Shown one piece after another: positions 7,629 to 15,243 of a DNA stretch of 64,000 nt; within the stretch, counting starts at the first letter, position 1; every line of letters starts with the position of its first letter. The position numbers were made by a program, and so were the translations under genes. The DNA is taken from NCBI GenBank assembly GCA_963977495.1, contig CAXBOT010000002.1, forward strand, positions 124,001 through 188,000. The letters run 5' to 3'. This stretch comes from UBA1672 sp963977495 (lineage in GTDB: Bacteria; Pseudomonadota; Alphaproteobacteria; Micavibrionales; Micavibrionaceae). The notes beneath the pieces were generated by a model, which was not told where the DNA came from, ran no database searches, and saw nothing but the letters and a program-made list of their open reading frames with translations.

Positions 7629-7944
7629 CTTTTAAAAGTGAGTACAAGTGCCGTTTGAATGATTGTGGCTAATTTTTCGCCTTAGCGGTGGCGAACCCTT
7701 TCACAACAATAGCTGACGAACACTTTCAACTTTACACAACGTACCCTCTATTTATTGGCGAGGGGCTGTACCTTTTGTATAATGACCTATGCTCAGGCTG
7801 GTTTTTATCTGGCTTTACCTTCAAAATACCACTTCAAGTATCTACTCTTTTTCCCCTTTAGCTACTTATCAGAGAGGTCATTCTCTGCATTCATTAGGGA
7901 CTTCCAAAAATTTGGCCATGATTAGCCTCCTTTCTGTAATCTAA
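7629..7944 (-). ncRNA. Structured untranslated region or candidate small RNA downstream of nrdA
   Basis: A 316-base gap between the nrdA stop and its terminator, without a convincing long gene. Several hairpins are visible: arms 7676-7681 with 7690-7695 (perfect TTCGCC/GGCGAA), nested in a TTGTG/CACAA pairing; a CCCTC/GAGGG stem around 7752-7775; and 7870-7875 with 7882-7887 (CAGAGA/TCTCTG). It ends at a strong terminator. I could not match it to tmRNA, RNase P RNA, 6S RNA, SRP RNA or a known riboswitch. It may be a long structured 3' untranslated region of nrdA or a separate RNA. Confidence 0.4.
7878..7919 (-). CDS. Possible 13-residue peptide after nrdA
   Basis: An ATG at 7919 has an ideal AGGAGG ribosome site (7926-7931) six bases away, but the frame closes after 13 codons (MAKFLEVPNECRE). 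The stop codon falls inside a 6-base-pair hairpin (7870-7887). It begins 25 bases after the nrdA stop, so it would be translated from the nrdA message. It may be a leader-like peptide, the remnant of a lost gene, or chance. Confidence 0.3.
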   Translation of the reverse strand: MAKFLEVPNECRE

Positions 7945-9783
7945 TTACTGGCACGCCAGACATTCTTCGTACATCGAACCGCCTGTACCGTCACCAAGTG
8001 CGCCCTGATCTTCTTCGTTTTGTTGATCAACGATAGAGCGTTTCCACGAGGCGTCGCTTTCGGCGCGCTGGATGGATTTGGAGCGGCAGTAATAAAGTGA
8101 CTTACAGCCTTTCTTCCATGCCATGAAGTGGATGGCGTGCAAATCGGCCTTATGTACGTTTGCGGGAAGGAACACATTGACACTTTGTGCCTGACAAACA
8201 AACGGTGTGCGGTCTGCGGAATGTTCAATGATCCAGCGCTGGTCGATTTCAAACGCGGTCTTAAACACGTCTTTTTCTTCTTGCGTCAGTTCAGGAATAT
8301 GCTGCACAGAGCCTTCGAATGTGAAGATAGAGCTCCACGTATCGTCATTATCAATGCCGCGTTCTTGCAAAATCGCTTTCAGGAATTTGTTTTTCACAGG
8401 GAAAGAGCCTGAGAGCGTTTTATGCGTATAGGCGTTGGCCGCAATTGGTTCAATGCCCGGGGATGCGCCGCCGCAAATAATAGAGATCGAAGCCGTCGGC
8501 GCAATCGCCATCTTGTTGGAGAAACGCTCCATAATGCCGTAATCGGCAGCATCAGGACACGCACCGCGTTCATGCGCCAGTTTCACAGACGCATCATCAG
8601 CCTGACGTTTGATATGTTGGAACATACGGCGATTCCAGACTTTCGCCATCACGCCTTCCATCGGTAGCATCTTTGCTTGTAAGAAGGAGTGGAAACCCAT
8701 CACACCAAGCCCGACAGAACGCTCACGCATGGCGGCGTATTTGGCGCGCTTCATATTGTCCGGTGCTTTTTCTATAAAGTCGGACAGCACGTTATCAAGG
8801 AATCGCATGATATCCTCAATGAAGGTTGGGTGATCCTGCCATTCTTCGAATTTTTCCAAATTGAGTGAGGACAGACAACAAACGGCTGTGCGCTCATGCC
8901 CTAAATGGTCTTTGCCTGTTGGCAAGGTGATTTCAGAACACAGGTTAGACATTTTCACGTTCAGACCGGCCATTTTATGGTGGTCAGGAATGGCGTCATT
9001 CACGTGGTCAATAAAGATGAAGTAAGGCTCGCCTGTTTCAACGCGCGCAGTCAGCATGCGAATCCAAAGGTCGCGGGCATTTACTTTATCGACAACGGAA
9101 TTGTCTTTCGGTGATTTAAGCGCCCATTCTTCGTTATTTTCAACGGCTTCCATGAAGCGGTTAGGAATAAGGATACCATGGTGCAGGTTCAATGCTTTGC
9201 GGTTCGGATCGCCACCAGTCGGACGGCGAATTTCAAGGAATTCTTCAATTTCAGGGTGCCATACGGGCAGATAGATCGCCGCAGAGCCACGACGTAGTGA
9301 GCCTTGGGAAATCGCCAATGTCAGAGAGTCCATCACGCGGATAAACGGCACGATACCGGATGTTTTACCGTTGCGTCCGACTTTCTCGCCAATGGAGCGT
9401 ACGTTGCCCCAATAAGAGCCGATACCACCACCAAGTGAGGCCAGCCATACATTTTCGTTCCAAAGATTCATGATGTCTTCCAGGGAGTCACCTGTTTCAT
9501 TCAGAAAACAAGAGATCGGCAAGCCGCGGCTCGTTCCGCCATTGGACAGAATAGGCGTGGAGGGCATAAACCATAATTTGGACATATAATCATAGATGCG
9601 CTGGGCGTGTTCGCTGTCATCGCCGTAATACATGGATACGCGGGCAAATAGATCCTGATATTGTTCCTCTGGCATCAAATAACGATCCGTCAGAGTGGCT
9701 TTACCGAATTCTGTCAGGTTTGCATCTCGTGATCTATCGATCTCGACACGGTTACCTCTCTCCATTTGCGCAACGTCAAACAT
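7945..9783 (-). CDS. nrdA: Class I ribonucleotide reductase, alpha (catalytic) subunit
   Basis: Reduces ribonucleoside diphosphates with the radical supplied by NrdB. Using the ATG at 9783 (GGGAG ribosome site; the in-frame TTG at 9789 is less likely) it has 612 residues. Active-site features: redox Cys92, the Asn280-Leu-Cys282-Ser-Glu284 radical motif, the partner cysteine in Val-Cys-Cys (302/303), and a C-terminal Cys-Leu-Ala-Cys that relays electrons from thioredoxin or glutaredoxin. The start lies right before the catalytic barrel, so the N-terminal ATP-cone (activity regulation site) of E. coli NrdA is missing. It is separated from nrdB by several unrelated genes, and paired NrdR-like boxes lie upstream. 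Confidence 0.95.
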   Translation of the reverse strand: MFDVAQMERGNRVEIDRSRDANLTEFGKATLTDRYLMPEEQYQDLFARVSMYYGDDSEHAQRIYDYMSKLWFMPSTPILSNGGTSRGLPISCFLNETGDSLEDIMNLWNENVWLASLGGGIGSYWGNVRSIGEKVGRNGKTSGIVPFIRVMDSLTLAISQGSLRRGSAAIYLPVWHPEIEEFLEIRRPTGGDPNRKALNLHHGILIPNRFMEAVENNEEWALKSPKDNSVVDKVNARDLWIRMLTARVETGEPYFIFIDHVNDAIPDHHKMAGLNVKMSNLCSEITLPTGKDHLGHERTAVCCLSSLNLEKFEEWQDHPTFIEDIMRFLDNVLSDFIEKAPDNMKRAKYAAMRERSVGLGVMGFHSFLQAKMLPMEGVMAKVWNRRMFQHIKRQADDASVKLAHERGACPDAADYGIMERFSNKMAIAPTASISIICGGASPGIEPIAANAYTHKTLSGSFPVKNKFLKAILQERGIDNDDTWSSIFTFEGSVQHIPELTQEEKDVFKTAFEIDQRWIIEHSADRTPFVCQAQSVNVFLPANVHKADLHAIHFMAWKKGCKSLYYCRSKSIQRAESDASWKRSIVDQQNEEDQGALGDGTGGSMYEECLACQ

Positions 9784-9795
9784 GAGCAATGCTCC

Positions 9796-9830
9796 CTATA
9801 GTTATATAATTATCATTCTTATGAAAATGT
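9796..9830. other. Rest of the nrdA-pyk intergenic region (9784-10162)
   Basis: The 379-base divergent region holds the two NrdR-like boxes and the palindrome listed separately. In addition, minus-strand bases near 9801-9822 read as a weak Fur-like run (ATGATAATTAT core) right before the nrdA ribosome site; it matches a Fur consensus at only about 12 of 19 positions. I see no gene in it. Confidence 0.3.
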
Positions 9831-9861
9831 ATTCAAGGAATGTTCTGTGAAAGATAGAAAA

Positions 9862-9877
9862 CCACTATGTGTTGTGA
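9862..9877. promoter_or_regulatory. NrdR-like box 1 upstream of nrdA
   Basis: Matches the NrdR consensus at 12 of 16 positions (core CTATGTGTTG). Its centre is 32 bases from that of the second box at 9894-9909. Confidence 0.6.
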
Positions 9878-9893
9878 TTAACTGATAGGTAAC

Positions 9894-9909
9894 ATACTAT
9901 ATCTCGTAT
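9894..9909. promoter_or_regulatory. NrdR-like box 2 upstream of nrdA
   Basis: Matches the consensus at 12 of 16 positions (core CTATATCTCG) and is flanked by an AACATAC/GTATGTT inverted repeat (9891-9897 and 9906-9912). The 32-base pairing with box 1 repeats the arrangement before nrdB, which supports both. Confidence 0.6.
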
Positions 9910-10024
9910 GTTGTGCCAATTGGAATATATTCCTTACATTCGCACAGGCAGGTGAAAACGGCTTGATTTATAATAACAAAATCGACATATCCCACTCTTT
10001 ACCCCCATGCAAAAAAGTTGAAAT

Positions 10025-10039
10025 TGAAATATTATTTCA
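10025..10039. promoter_or_regulatory. 15-base palindrome upstream of pyk
   Basis: TGAAATATTATTTCA is a perfect 7-1-7 inverted repeat, extended imperfectly by AAATTG/CAATTT on the outside. It lies 124 bases before pyk. It resembles the gammaproteobacterial HexR site (TGTAATTAAATTACA type) except for one symmetric change; the regulator here is unknown. Confidence 0.45.
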
Positions 10040-10162
10040 CAATTTATCCCTGTGTTTTGTGTCTGATTGACGCATAATATAGGAACATATTGGTGTGTTT
10101 TTTCTTCAGTCTGATACACTGATTCTAGGTCGAACATACTGAAATCCCTTAATAAACAGAAA

Positions 10163-11590
10163 ATGAGAATCATGCGCAGAAACAGACAGACAAAAATTTT
10201 AGCCACAATCGGGCCCGCTTCGAGTGAATATGAGATGATCGAAGCTCTTTTTGTTGCGGGTGTAGATTTGTTCCGCATGAACTTTTCGCATGGCGATCAT
10301 GAAGGGCATCGCAAGGTTTTGGAGCGGATTCGTAAAGTGGAAGCGCACTACAATCACCCCATTGGTATCGTGGCGGATCTTCAGGGGCCGAAATTGCGTA
10401 TTGGTAAGTTTAAAAACGATTCGATTGCTTTGGAGCATGGGCAGAGCTTCCGATTCGATTCCGATTCGGCGCTCGGCGATGAAAAACGAGTTTATCTGCC
10501 CCACCGCGAAGTGCTCGATTCTATGGAGGTTGGCAGCCGCATTTTCCTTGATGATGGCAAGGTACGCATTGAAATCACAAATAAGGGTGATGGCTATTTG
10601 GAAGGCGTTGTGCAATCGGGCGCGGCGCTCAGTAATAATAAGGGCTTTAATATCCCCGGTGTGATCTTGCCGATTCCTGCCTTAACGGAAAAGGACAAGC
10701 TGGATTTACAGGCCGCGCTTGATATGGATGTGGACTGGATTGCCCAAAGTTTTGTGCAAAAACCCGAAGATGTGCAAGAGGCCAAGGATTTAATACAAGG
10801 GCGCGCCGCCTTGATGGCGAAGATTGAAAAACCGTCCGCGCTGGCATGTTTGCAGGAAATCCTTGCCTTGGCCGATGGCGTTATGTTGGCACGCGGGGAT
10901 TTGGGCGTTGAAATTCCGCCTGAAAATGTGCCCTCCGTTCAAAAGGACGTGATCCGTCAGGTGCGTGATATGGGTAAGCCTGTCGTTGTGGCGACGCAGA
11001 TGTTGGAATCGATGATCACCAATGCCCGCCCAACGCGCGCAGAGGCCTCGGACGTGGCGACGGCGGTCTATGATGGTGCGGATTGTGTGATGTTATCGGC
11101 GGAAACAGCCGTGGGCGTCTATCCGGTGCGCAGCGTCGAGATGATGGACCGCATCGCGCAGCGCACAGAGGCCGACCATACCTATCTGGAGATGATGGAG
11201 GCCGCAAGACCCGAAGCGCTCAACACCTCTTCTGATGCGATCACCACGGCGGCTTATTATGTAGCGCAGGATGTGGATGCCCGCTTGATTGTGAATTATA
11301 CGATGTCAGGCTCAACCGCGCTCAGAACCGCGCGGCAAAGACCCGAAGTGCCGATTTTGTGCTTAACCCCTGATTTGAAGGCGGCGCGGCGCTTGATGCT
11401 GTCTTATGGTGTGCATACTGTCCATGATGAAAAAGGGGTGGAGGATTTCACCGGCCCTGCGCGCCATGCGGCGGATATCGGCGTGACCAAAGGATTTCTT
11501 GAAAAGGGTGATCGCTTTATTATGACGGCGGGCGTGCCTTTTGGCGTGTCAGGCTCGACCAATATCTTGCGTATCGGCAAAGTGGAGTAG
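10163..11590 (+). CDS. pyk: Pyruvate kinase
   Basis: Transfers phosphate from phosphoenolpyruvate to ADP, the last step of glycolysis. All main signatures are present: Thr-Ile-Gly-Pro-Ala-Ser near the start, Arg-Met-Asn-Phe-Ser-His-Gly, the catalytic lysine region Met-Ala-Lys-Ile-Glu-Lys-Pro, Ala-Arg-Gly-Asp-Leu-Gly-Val-Glu, and Ala-Thr-Gln-Met-Leu-Glu-Ser-Met. Length 475 is normal. The start may be the ATG at 10163 or the one at 10172; neither has a good ribosome site. The asparaginase-like gene begins 9 bases after the stop, so the two are probably one operon. Confidence 0.96.
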   Translation: MRIMRRNRQTKILATIGPASSEYEMIEALFVAGVDLFRMNFSHGDHEGHRKVLERIRKVEAHYNHPIGIVADLQGPKLRIGKFKNDSIALEHGQSFRFDSDSALGDEKRVYLPHREVLDSMEVGSRIFLDDGKVRIEITNKGDGYLEGVVQSGAALSNNKGFNIPGVILPIPALTEKDKLDLQAALDMDVDWIAQSFVQKPEDVQEAKDLIQGRAALMAKIEKPSALACLQEILALADGVMLARGDLGVEIPPENVPSVQKDVIRQVRDMGKPVVVATQMLESMITNARPTRAEASDVATAVYDGADCVMLSAETAVGVYPVRSVEMMDRIAQRTEADHTYLEMMEAARPEALNTSSDAITTAAYYVAQDVDARLIVNYTMSGSTALRTARQRPEVPILCLTPDLKAARRLMLSYGVHTVHDEKGVEDFTGPARHAADIGVTKGFLEKGDRFIMTAGVPFGVSGSTNILRIGKVE

Positions 11591-11599
11591 AGCAGAACC

Positions 11600-12103
11600 A
11601 TGCATAATATACATGTGATTTTAACAGGCGGCACGATTGAAAAATCTTATGACCCGCTGACGGAAAAACCTGAATTTCGTTCGCAATCCATCATACCGAA
11701 TTATTTAAAGGATGTGATTAAGGCTTATCCGTTTCTGACCTATGAAACCGTATCGCAAATTGACAGTGTGCATATGGATGATGCGGTGCGCGCGAAAATC
11801 GTCAAGGTCATTCAGCGCACATCGATCAGCCGCATTATTATTGTGCATGGTACATCCACCATGGCCGATACGGCGCGCTATCTGGAGCAGCATTTGGAGG
11901 ACAGCGATAAAACCGTTATACTGACGGGTGCGATGATCCCGCTTAAGGAATTTGCGATGAGTGACGGCGGGTTTAATCTTGGCTATGCGATTGGACAAGT
12001 GCAGTGCGCGGCGGCGGGTATCTATCTGGCGATGAATGCGCGGCTGTTCGGCAGCGAAGAGGTGACCAAGAACACCGATATCGGACGGTTCGAGGAACAA
12101 TAG
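11600..12103 (+). CDS. Asparaginase-like N-terminal domain protein
   Basis: 167 residues covering only the N-terminal domain of the type I/II asparaginase fold (full enzymes are about 330). Thr-Gly-Gly-Thr-Ile (9-13) carries the nucleophile threonine, and Leu-Thr-Gly-Ala-Met-Ile-Pro-Leu-Lys and Ser-Asp-Gly-Gly-Phe-Asn-Leu match the family. The usual His-Gly-Thr-Asp-Thr motif reads His-Gly-Thr-Ser-Thr, so the substrate-binding aspartate is serine. Such short proteins are known in bacteria but lack an assigned function; full asparaginase activity is doubtful. It lies directly behind pyk. Confidence 0.8.
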   Translation: MHNIHVILTGGTIEKSYDPLTEKPEFRSQSIIPNYLKDVIKAYPFLTYETVSQIDSVHMDDAVRAKIVKVIQRTSISRIIIVHGTSTMADTARYLEQHLEDSDKTVILTGAMIPLKEFAMSDGGFNLGYAIGQVQCAAAGIYLAMNARLFGSEEVTKNTDIGRFEEQ

Positions 12104-12113
12104 AGGATATAGT

Positions 12114-12686
12114 ATGCGTGTATTGATAATGATAGCAGTGTTTTGTGTGATCGGCAGCACAGTAGCCCCCGCGCAGGAAATGAGCGTGGCAGAAGCCTAT
12201 AAGGTGCAGCGCCATAAACAAACCACGTTCAATAAAAAGAACGCGAATATGAGCAAGCTGGAGGCGGAGTATCTCGACCATTTGTTCTTTGTGACCGATA
12301 TGGCGTTTCGTGAGCGTATGGTGATGCTGCAATATTTCGGTCAAAGAAAAGACGCACAATATATAGATCACTATAATAAAGAGATTGGTAATCTGCTCGC
12401 CAGTTTTGAACTTATAAAAGCGCCGGGCAGGACGTTGCCGCATGTCGAAAAATTGGTGGAAGGGGCGATCATAGATCAGAAGAGGTTTTTCAATGAATGG
12501 CATGATGCGTATGGCACGGATTATTACGACAATATATCGCGCAGTCATACATCACATCAATTGGTGCAAAGCGCGCATAAAAAACTCATTCAAAGTTACG
12601 GTTTGTTGAAACAAGCCTACCCGCGCGAAGCCGCGCATAACCAGCAATCATTTTACGATCACTTATGCGCTCTTGATTTTATTTAA
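12114..12686 (+). CDS. Exported helical protein of unknown function
   Basis: 190 residues; signal peptide of about 20 residues (Val-Ala-Pro-Ala-Gln cleavage region). The rest is helical and charged, with many tyrosines and histidines. The helix with Lys-Lys-Leu-Ile-Gln-Ser-Tyr near residue 160 resembles a helix in the tandem envelope proteins at 28563-30051, which may indicate distant relation. The ATG has GAGGATATAGT before it. It follows the asparaginase-like gene by 10 bases. Its last 24 bases overlap the convergent HAD gene. Confidence 0.75.
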   Translation: MRVLIMIAVFCVIGSTVAPAQEMSVAEAYKVQRHKQTTFNKKNANMSKLEAEYLDHLFFVTDMAFRERMVMLQYFGQRKDAQYIDHYNKEIGNLLASFELIKAPGRTLPHVEKLVEGAIIDQKRFFNEWHDAYGTDYYDNISRSHTSHQLVQSAHKKLIQSYGLLKQAYPREAAHNQQSFYDHLCALDFI

Positions 12687-13343
12687 ATCTTTGAGCATAT
12701 CGTGCATCGTTAAATAGGTCGCATGCGCCCCCATCTTGCGCAAGGTTTCGGCTTGTCTTTGTGGCTCGTGATGCGTGCCGCAAAATCCCCAGACTTCCAT
12801 ATTGGCTGCTAAGGCCGCGGCAACGCCTGTGGTGCTGTCTTCAATCACAAGAGTTTCGGACGGAGCGATGTTCTTACGCGCCGCCGCCAGCAGGAATAAA
12901 TCAGGCGCGGGTTTCGGGTTGGGCGCCATCAAGCCGGTAAAGATAAAGTCGTCATCGAACAAGTCCCGCAAGCCCGCAAAATCGAGCGAGGCCAGCACAT
13001 TATTGCGTTCTCCATTAGAAACCACGCAGGTATCGGCGATGCTTTGTGCATATAAAACAACCTCGCGCGCGCCTTCGATGGCTTTCATATGGGTGGGGGA
13101 AAGTGCGCGCACCTTCGCCAGATAGGTTTGCGCGGCATCGTCGGGGAAGACATGCCCTGTATCGCGCGTGATGTTGCTCATGATCGTGCTGAAGCGCAGG
13201 CCGACAAACTCCTCCAGCGCATGATCCATTGTGATATGCGTCAAGCCGCATGCGTGCAGGACATCAATAATGGCAAGATTGTTCAAATACTCGCTATCGA
13301 CGAGCGTGCCGTCACAATCAAAAATAATCAGGGCATAGGGCAT
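12663..13343 (-). CDS. HAD superfamily hydrolase, subfamily IA
   Basis: 226 residues. Motif I is Phe-Asp-Cys-Asp-Gly-Thr-Leu-Val-Asp-Ser (about 8-17, with Asp9 as nucleophile and Asp11 as general acid); motif II is the Val-Ser-Asn-Gly near residue 110; motif III/IV is Lys-Pro-Ala-Pro-Asp-Leu followed by Val-Ile-Glu-Asp-Ser-Thr-Thr-Gly. This layout, with a helical cap after motif I, fits small phosphatases of the phosphoglycolate/beta-phosphoglucomutase type; the substrate is unknown. No ribosome site is visible before the ATG at 13343. Its 3' end overlaps the convergent exported-protein gene by 24 bases. Confidence 0.88.
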   Translation of the reverse strand: MPYALIIFDCDGTLVDSEYLNNLAIIDVLHACGLTHITMDHALEEFVGLRFSTIMSNITRDTGHVFPDDAAQTYLAKVRALSPTHMKAIEGAREVVLYAQSIADTCVVSNGERNNVLASLDFAGLRDLFDDDFIFTGLMAPNPKPAPDLFLLAAARKNIAPSETLVIEDSTTGVAAALAANMEVWGFCGTHHEPQRQAETLRKMGAHATYLTMHDMLKDLNKIKSA

Positions 13344-13454
13344 CGGGGGGAACTCTTATCGTTACAGTGCGCCGCATTATATGACTGATTGATAAGAATC
13401 ACAACACAGACAGACCTGCAAGAAATCTGCCTGCGCTGTGCATGGGGCAAGGGG

Positions 13455-13685
13455 TTAGGCTGGTCGCCGCTCTAACAGTAAAAACATCTTGGTAAAGAAA
13501 AGGAACATAAAATTGGTTGCCATCAATCCGAAATTTAAGGTTATCGCAGCGCGCATTCTATAATCCATAGGCAAAAAATCGAAAAAATTATTGATCATGT
13601 AGATGATTAAGCCAACCTGTCCGATGACGAATACCACAATAAAAATATAGTCTACTGCATCCAGTGCAATTTGTTTCAGTCCCAT
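13455..13685 (-). CDS. Small two-helix membrane protein
   Basis: 76 residues from the ATG at 13685 (AGCAGGTG ribosome site); a longer reading from 13751 adds 22 hydrophilic residues without a good site. Two membrane segments are clear (about 14-34 and 47-68), joined by a short polar loop with Met-Asp-Tyr-Arg-Met-Arg. Function unknown. It stands alone between a HAD gene and the fabG terminator. Confidence 0.65.
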   Translation of the reverse strand: MGLKQIALDAVDYIFIVVFVIGQVGLIIYMINNFFDFLPMDYRMRAAITLNFGLMATNFMFLFFTKMFLLLERRPA

Positions 13686-13861
13686 GCGACACCTGCTTTC
13701 TTCATTAGGGTTAAATAAAGAAGTACCGCCCCCTGTCGTGCATTTGTGCAAGTGGGGCTGGTGAGGAGGAAGCGGTACTCTTTATATATCCAGAATACGG
13801 GCTTTGGCGGGGGCGTGTGTCAAAAGGGTGTAAAAAGTATGTAAAATATTTGTAAAATCAT

Positions 13862-13889
13862 AAAAAAAAGCCCTTCCGATGGAAAAGCT
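13862..13889 (-). terminator. Intrinsic terminator of fabG
   Basis: On the minus strand a 9-base stem (arms 13881-13889 and 13869-13877, two U-G wobbles, loop of 3) is followed by eight T. It lies 31 bases after the fabG stop. Confidence 0.85.
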
Positions 13890-13919
13890 CTCTCCTAATT
13901 TTAAAGCTGGCTTTGAGTG

Positions 13920-14657
13920 TTAAATCATCGCCATGCCGCCATTCACATGAATGGTCTGGCCTGTCACATAGCCTGCTTCATCACTGGCGAGGAAGACCGC
14001 CGCCGCCGCGATGTCTGCGCTTGCGCCCATTTTCTTGGCGGGGATGTTCGCGTTGATGGCGTCTTTTTGATCATCGGTCAGTGCGTCGGTCATGGCGGTG
14101 GCGATAAAGCCCGGTGCAATACAGTTGACCGTGATGCCGCGGCTTGCCACTTCGGCGGCCATGGCTTTGCTCCAGCCGATCATACCGGCCTTGGAGGCGA
14201 CGTAGTTACATTGCCCCGGATTACCTGTCACGCCGACAACGGATGAAATATTCACAATGCGACCATGGCGGCGTTTCATCATGCCGCGCTGCACCGCTTG
14301 GGCAAGCTTGAACGGCGCGGTCAGGTTTACATCCAAAACATCTTGCCAGTCACTTGCGCTCATGCGCATGGAAAGACCGTCACGGGTCAGGCCGGCATTA
14401 TTCACCAGAATGTCAATTTGCCCCATAGCTTCTTCGGCGCGTTTGACCAGATCCTTGATTGATTCGTCATCAGATAAATCGGCAGGAAGCACATAAACAC
14501 GTTCGCCAAGCTCTTTTGCCAAGGCATTCAGCTTGTCTTCATTGCGGCCTGACAGACCCACAATCGCCCCTTGCGCGTGAAGAGATTTTGCAATTTCTCC
14601 ACCAATTCCGCCAGTTGCACCGGTTACGAGGGCGCATTTTTCTGTAAAATCGAACAT
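13920..14657 (-). CDS. fabG: 3-oxoacyl-[acyl-carrier-protein] reductase
   Basis: Reduces beta-ketoacyl-ACP in fatty acid elongation. It is a short-chain dehydrogenase with the NADP-binding Gly-Ala-Thr-Gly-Gly-Ile-Gly (13-19), Asn-Asn-Ala-Gly (86-89) and the catalytic Ser139, Tyr152 and Lys156, at almost the E. coli FabG positions. Length 245 is standard. fabD lies upstream on the same strand but is separated by two genes of opposite direction, which breaks the usual fabD-fabG operon. acpP does not follow; a terminator does. Confidence 0.95.
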   Translation of the reverse strand: MFDFTEKCALVTGATGGIGGEIAKSLHAQGAIVGLSGRNEDKLNALAKELGERVYVLPADLSDDESIKDLVKRAEEAMGQIDILVNNAGLTRDGLSMRMSASDWQDVLDVNLTAPFKLAQAVQRGMMKRRHGRIVNISSVVGVTGNPGQCNYVASKAGMIGWSKAMAAEVASRGITVNCIAPGFIATAMTDALTDDQKDAINANIPAKKMGASADIAAAAVFLASDEAGYVTGQTIHVNGGMAMI

Positions 14658-14754
14658 ATTTTGTTAACCTTTTTTCTATATAGTGTAATTATGATTTAAA
14701 CATTAGAAATAGGCTTGTAAAGGCGAGAAAAATACGTAGTATGGTCTCGCTAAG

Positions 14755-14769
14755 TGAGAATGATTATCA
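14755..14769. promoter_or_regulatory. Fur-like box in the fabG upstream region
   Basis: TGAGAATGATTATCA matches the 7-1-7 Fur consensus TGATAATNATTATCA at all but one defined position. It lies 98 bases before fabG and about 125 bases before the plus-strand unknown gene pair. Confidence 0.55.
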
Positions 14770-14892
14770 CTTGAGTAGAAAGGGCCGTAATTTTATTGAC
14801 ATAATGCATAGTCGGGCGTATAGCTGCGTCGAATGAGGCGCCAAAAAATTTGCGACTAAAAGGTTATTTTTTGTGCATTTTTATATAAGAGT

Positions 14893-15243
14893 ATGGTAAA
14901 AATAAGAATAATGAGCTTATCTGCGCAGATGAAACAACAGTTTTTTAAGGCGGCCGAGGCGGCCTTAAGTGACCCGAATTTACAGCAGCGCCCTGTTGTG
15001 AATATCGAGATAGAAACATTTCGTCAAATTTTGACGCCGATTGAGGCGATGTTGGATAAAGATCCTGTGTATGGCCAGTACGAAATGGGCATAGAACACC
15101 AAATTGAAGAATTACGTAGAATGTGTTTGGAAGCGCAAGCCGCTCACACAACAAAAGATACTTACACCAAGAAAAGACGGTCTGAATTGCTGAATGTTTT
15201 GCAAGGTGTGTTAGAAAAAGTGCAGGAGAGCGTTAATGCCTGA
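14893..15243 (+). CDS. Unknown helical protein, first of a pair inside the fab cluster
   Basis: 116 residues from the ATG at 14893, or 110 from the ATG at 14911, which fits cytosolic starts better. Helical and charged, without signal peptide or membrane segment; a Leu-rich amphipathic C-terminus suggests helix packing or oligomers. It overlaps the next gene by 8 bases, so the two are translationally coupled. A Fur-like box lies upstream. No family recognised. Confidence 0.65.
   Translation: MVKIRIMSLSAQMKQQFFKAAEAALSDPNLQQRPVVNIEIETFRQILTPIEAMLDKDPVYGQYEMGIEHQIEELRRMCLEAQAAHTTKDTYTKKRRSELLNVLQGVLEKVQESVNA

Noticed and set aside
7688..7861. 57-codon plus-strand frame from a GTG inside the region after nrdA
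   Set aside because: No ribosome site, start codon rests in a hairpin arm, and the amino acid sequence shows no resemblance to a known protein; likely chance.
7629..7944. tmRNA, RNase P RNA, 6S RNA or SRP RNA in the nrdA downstream region
   Set aside because: None of their conserved core sequences was seen; only generic hairpins.
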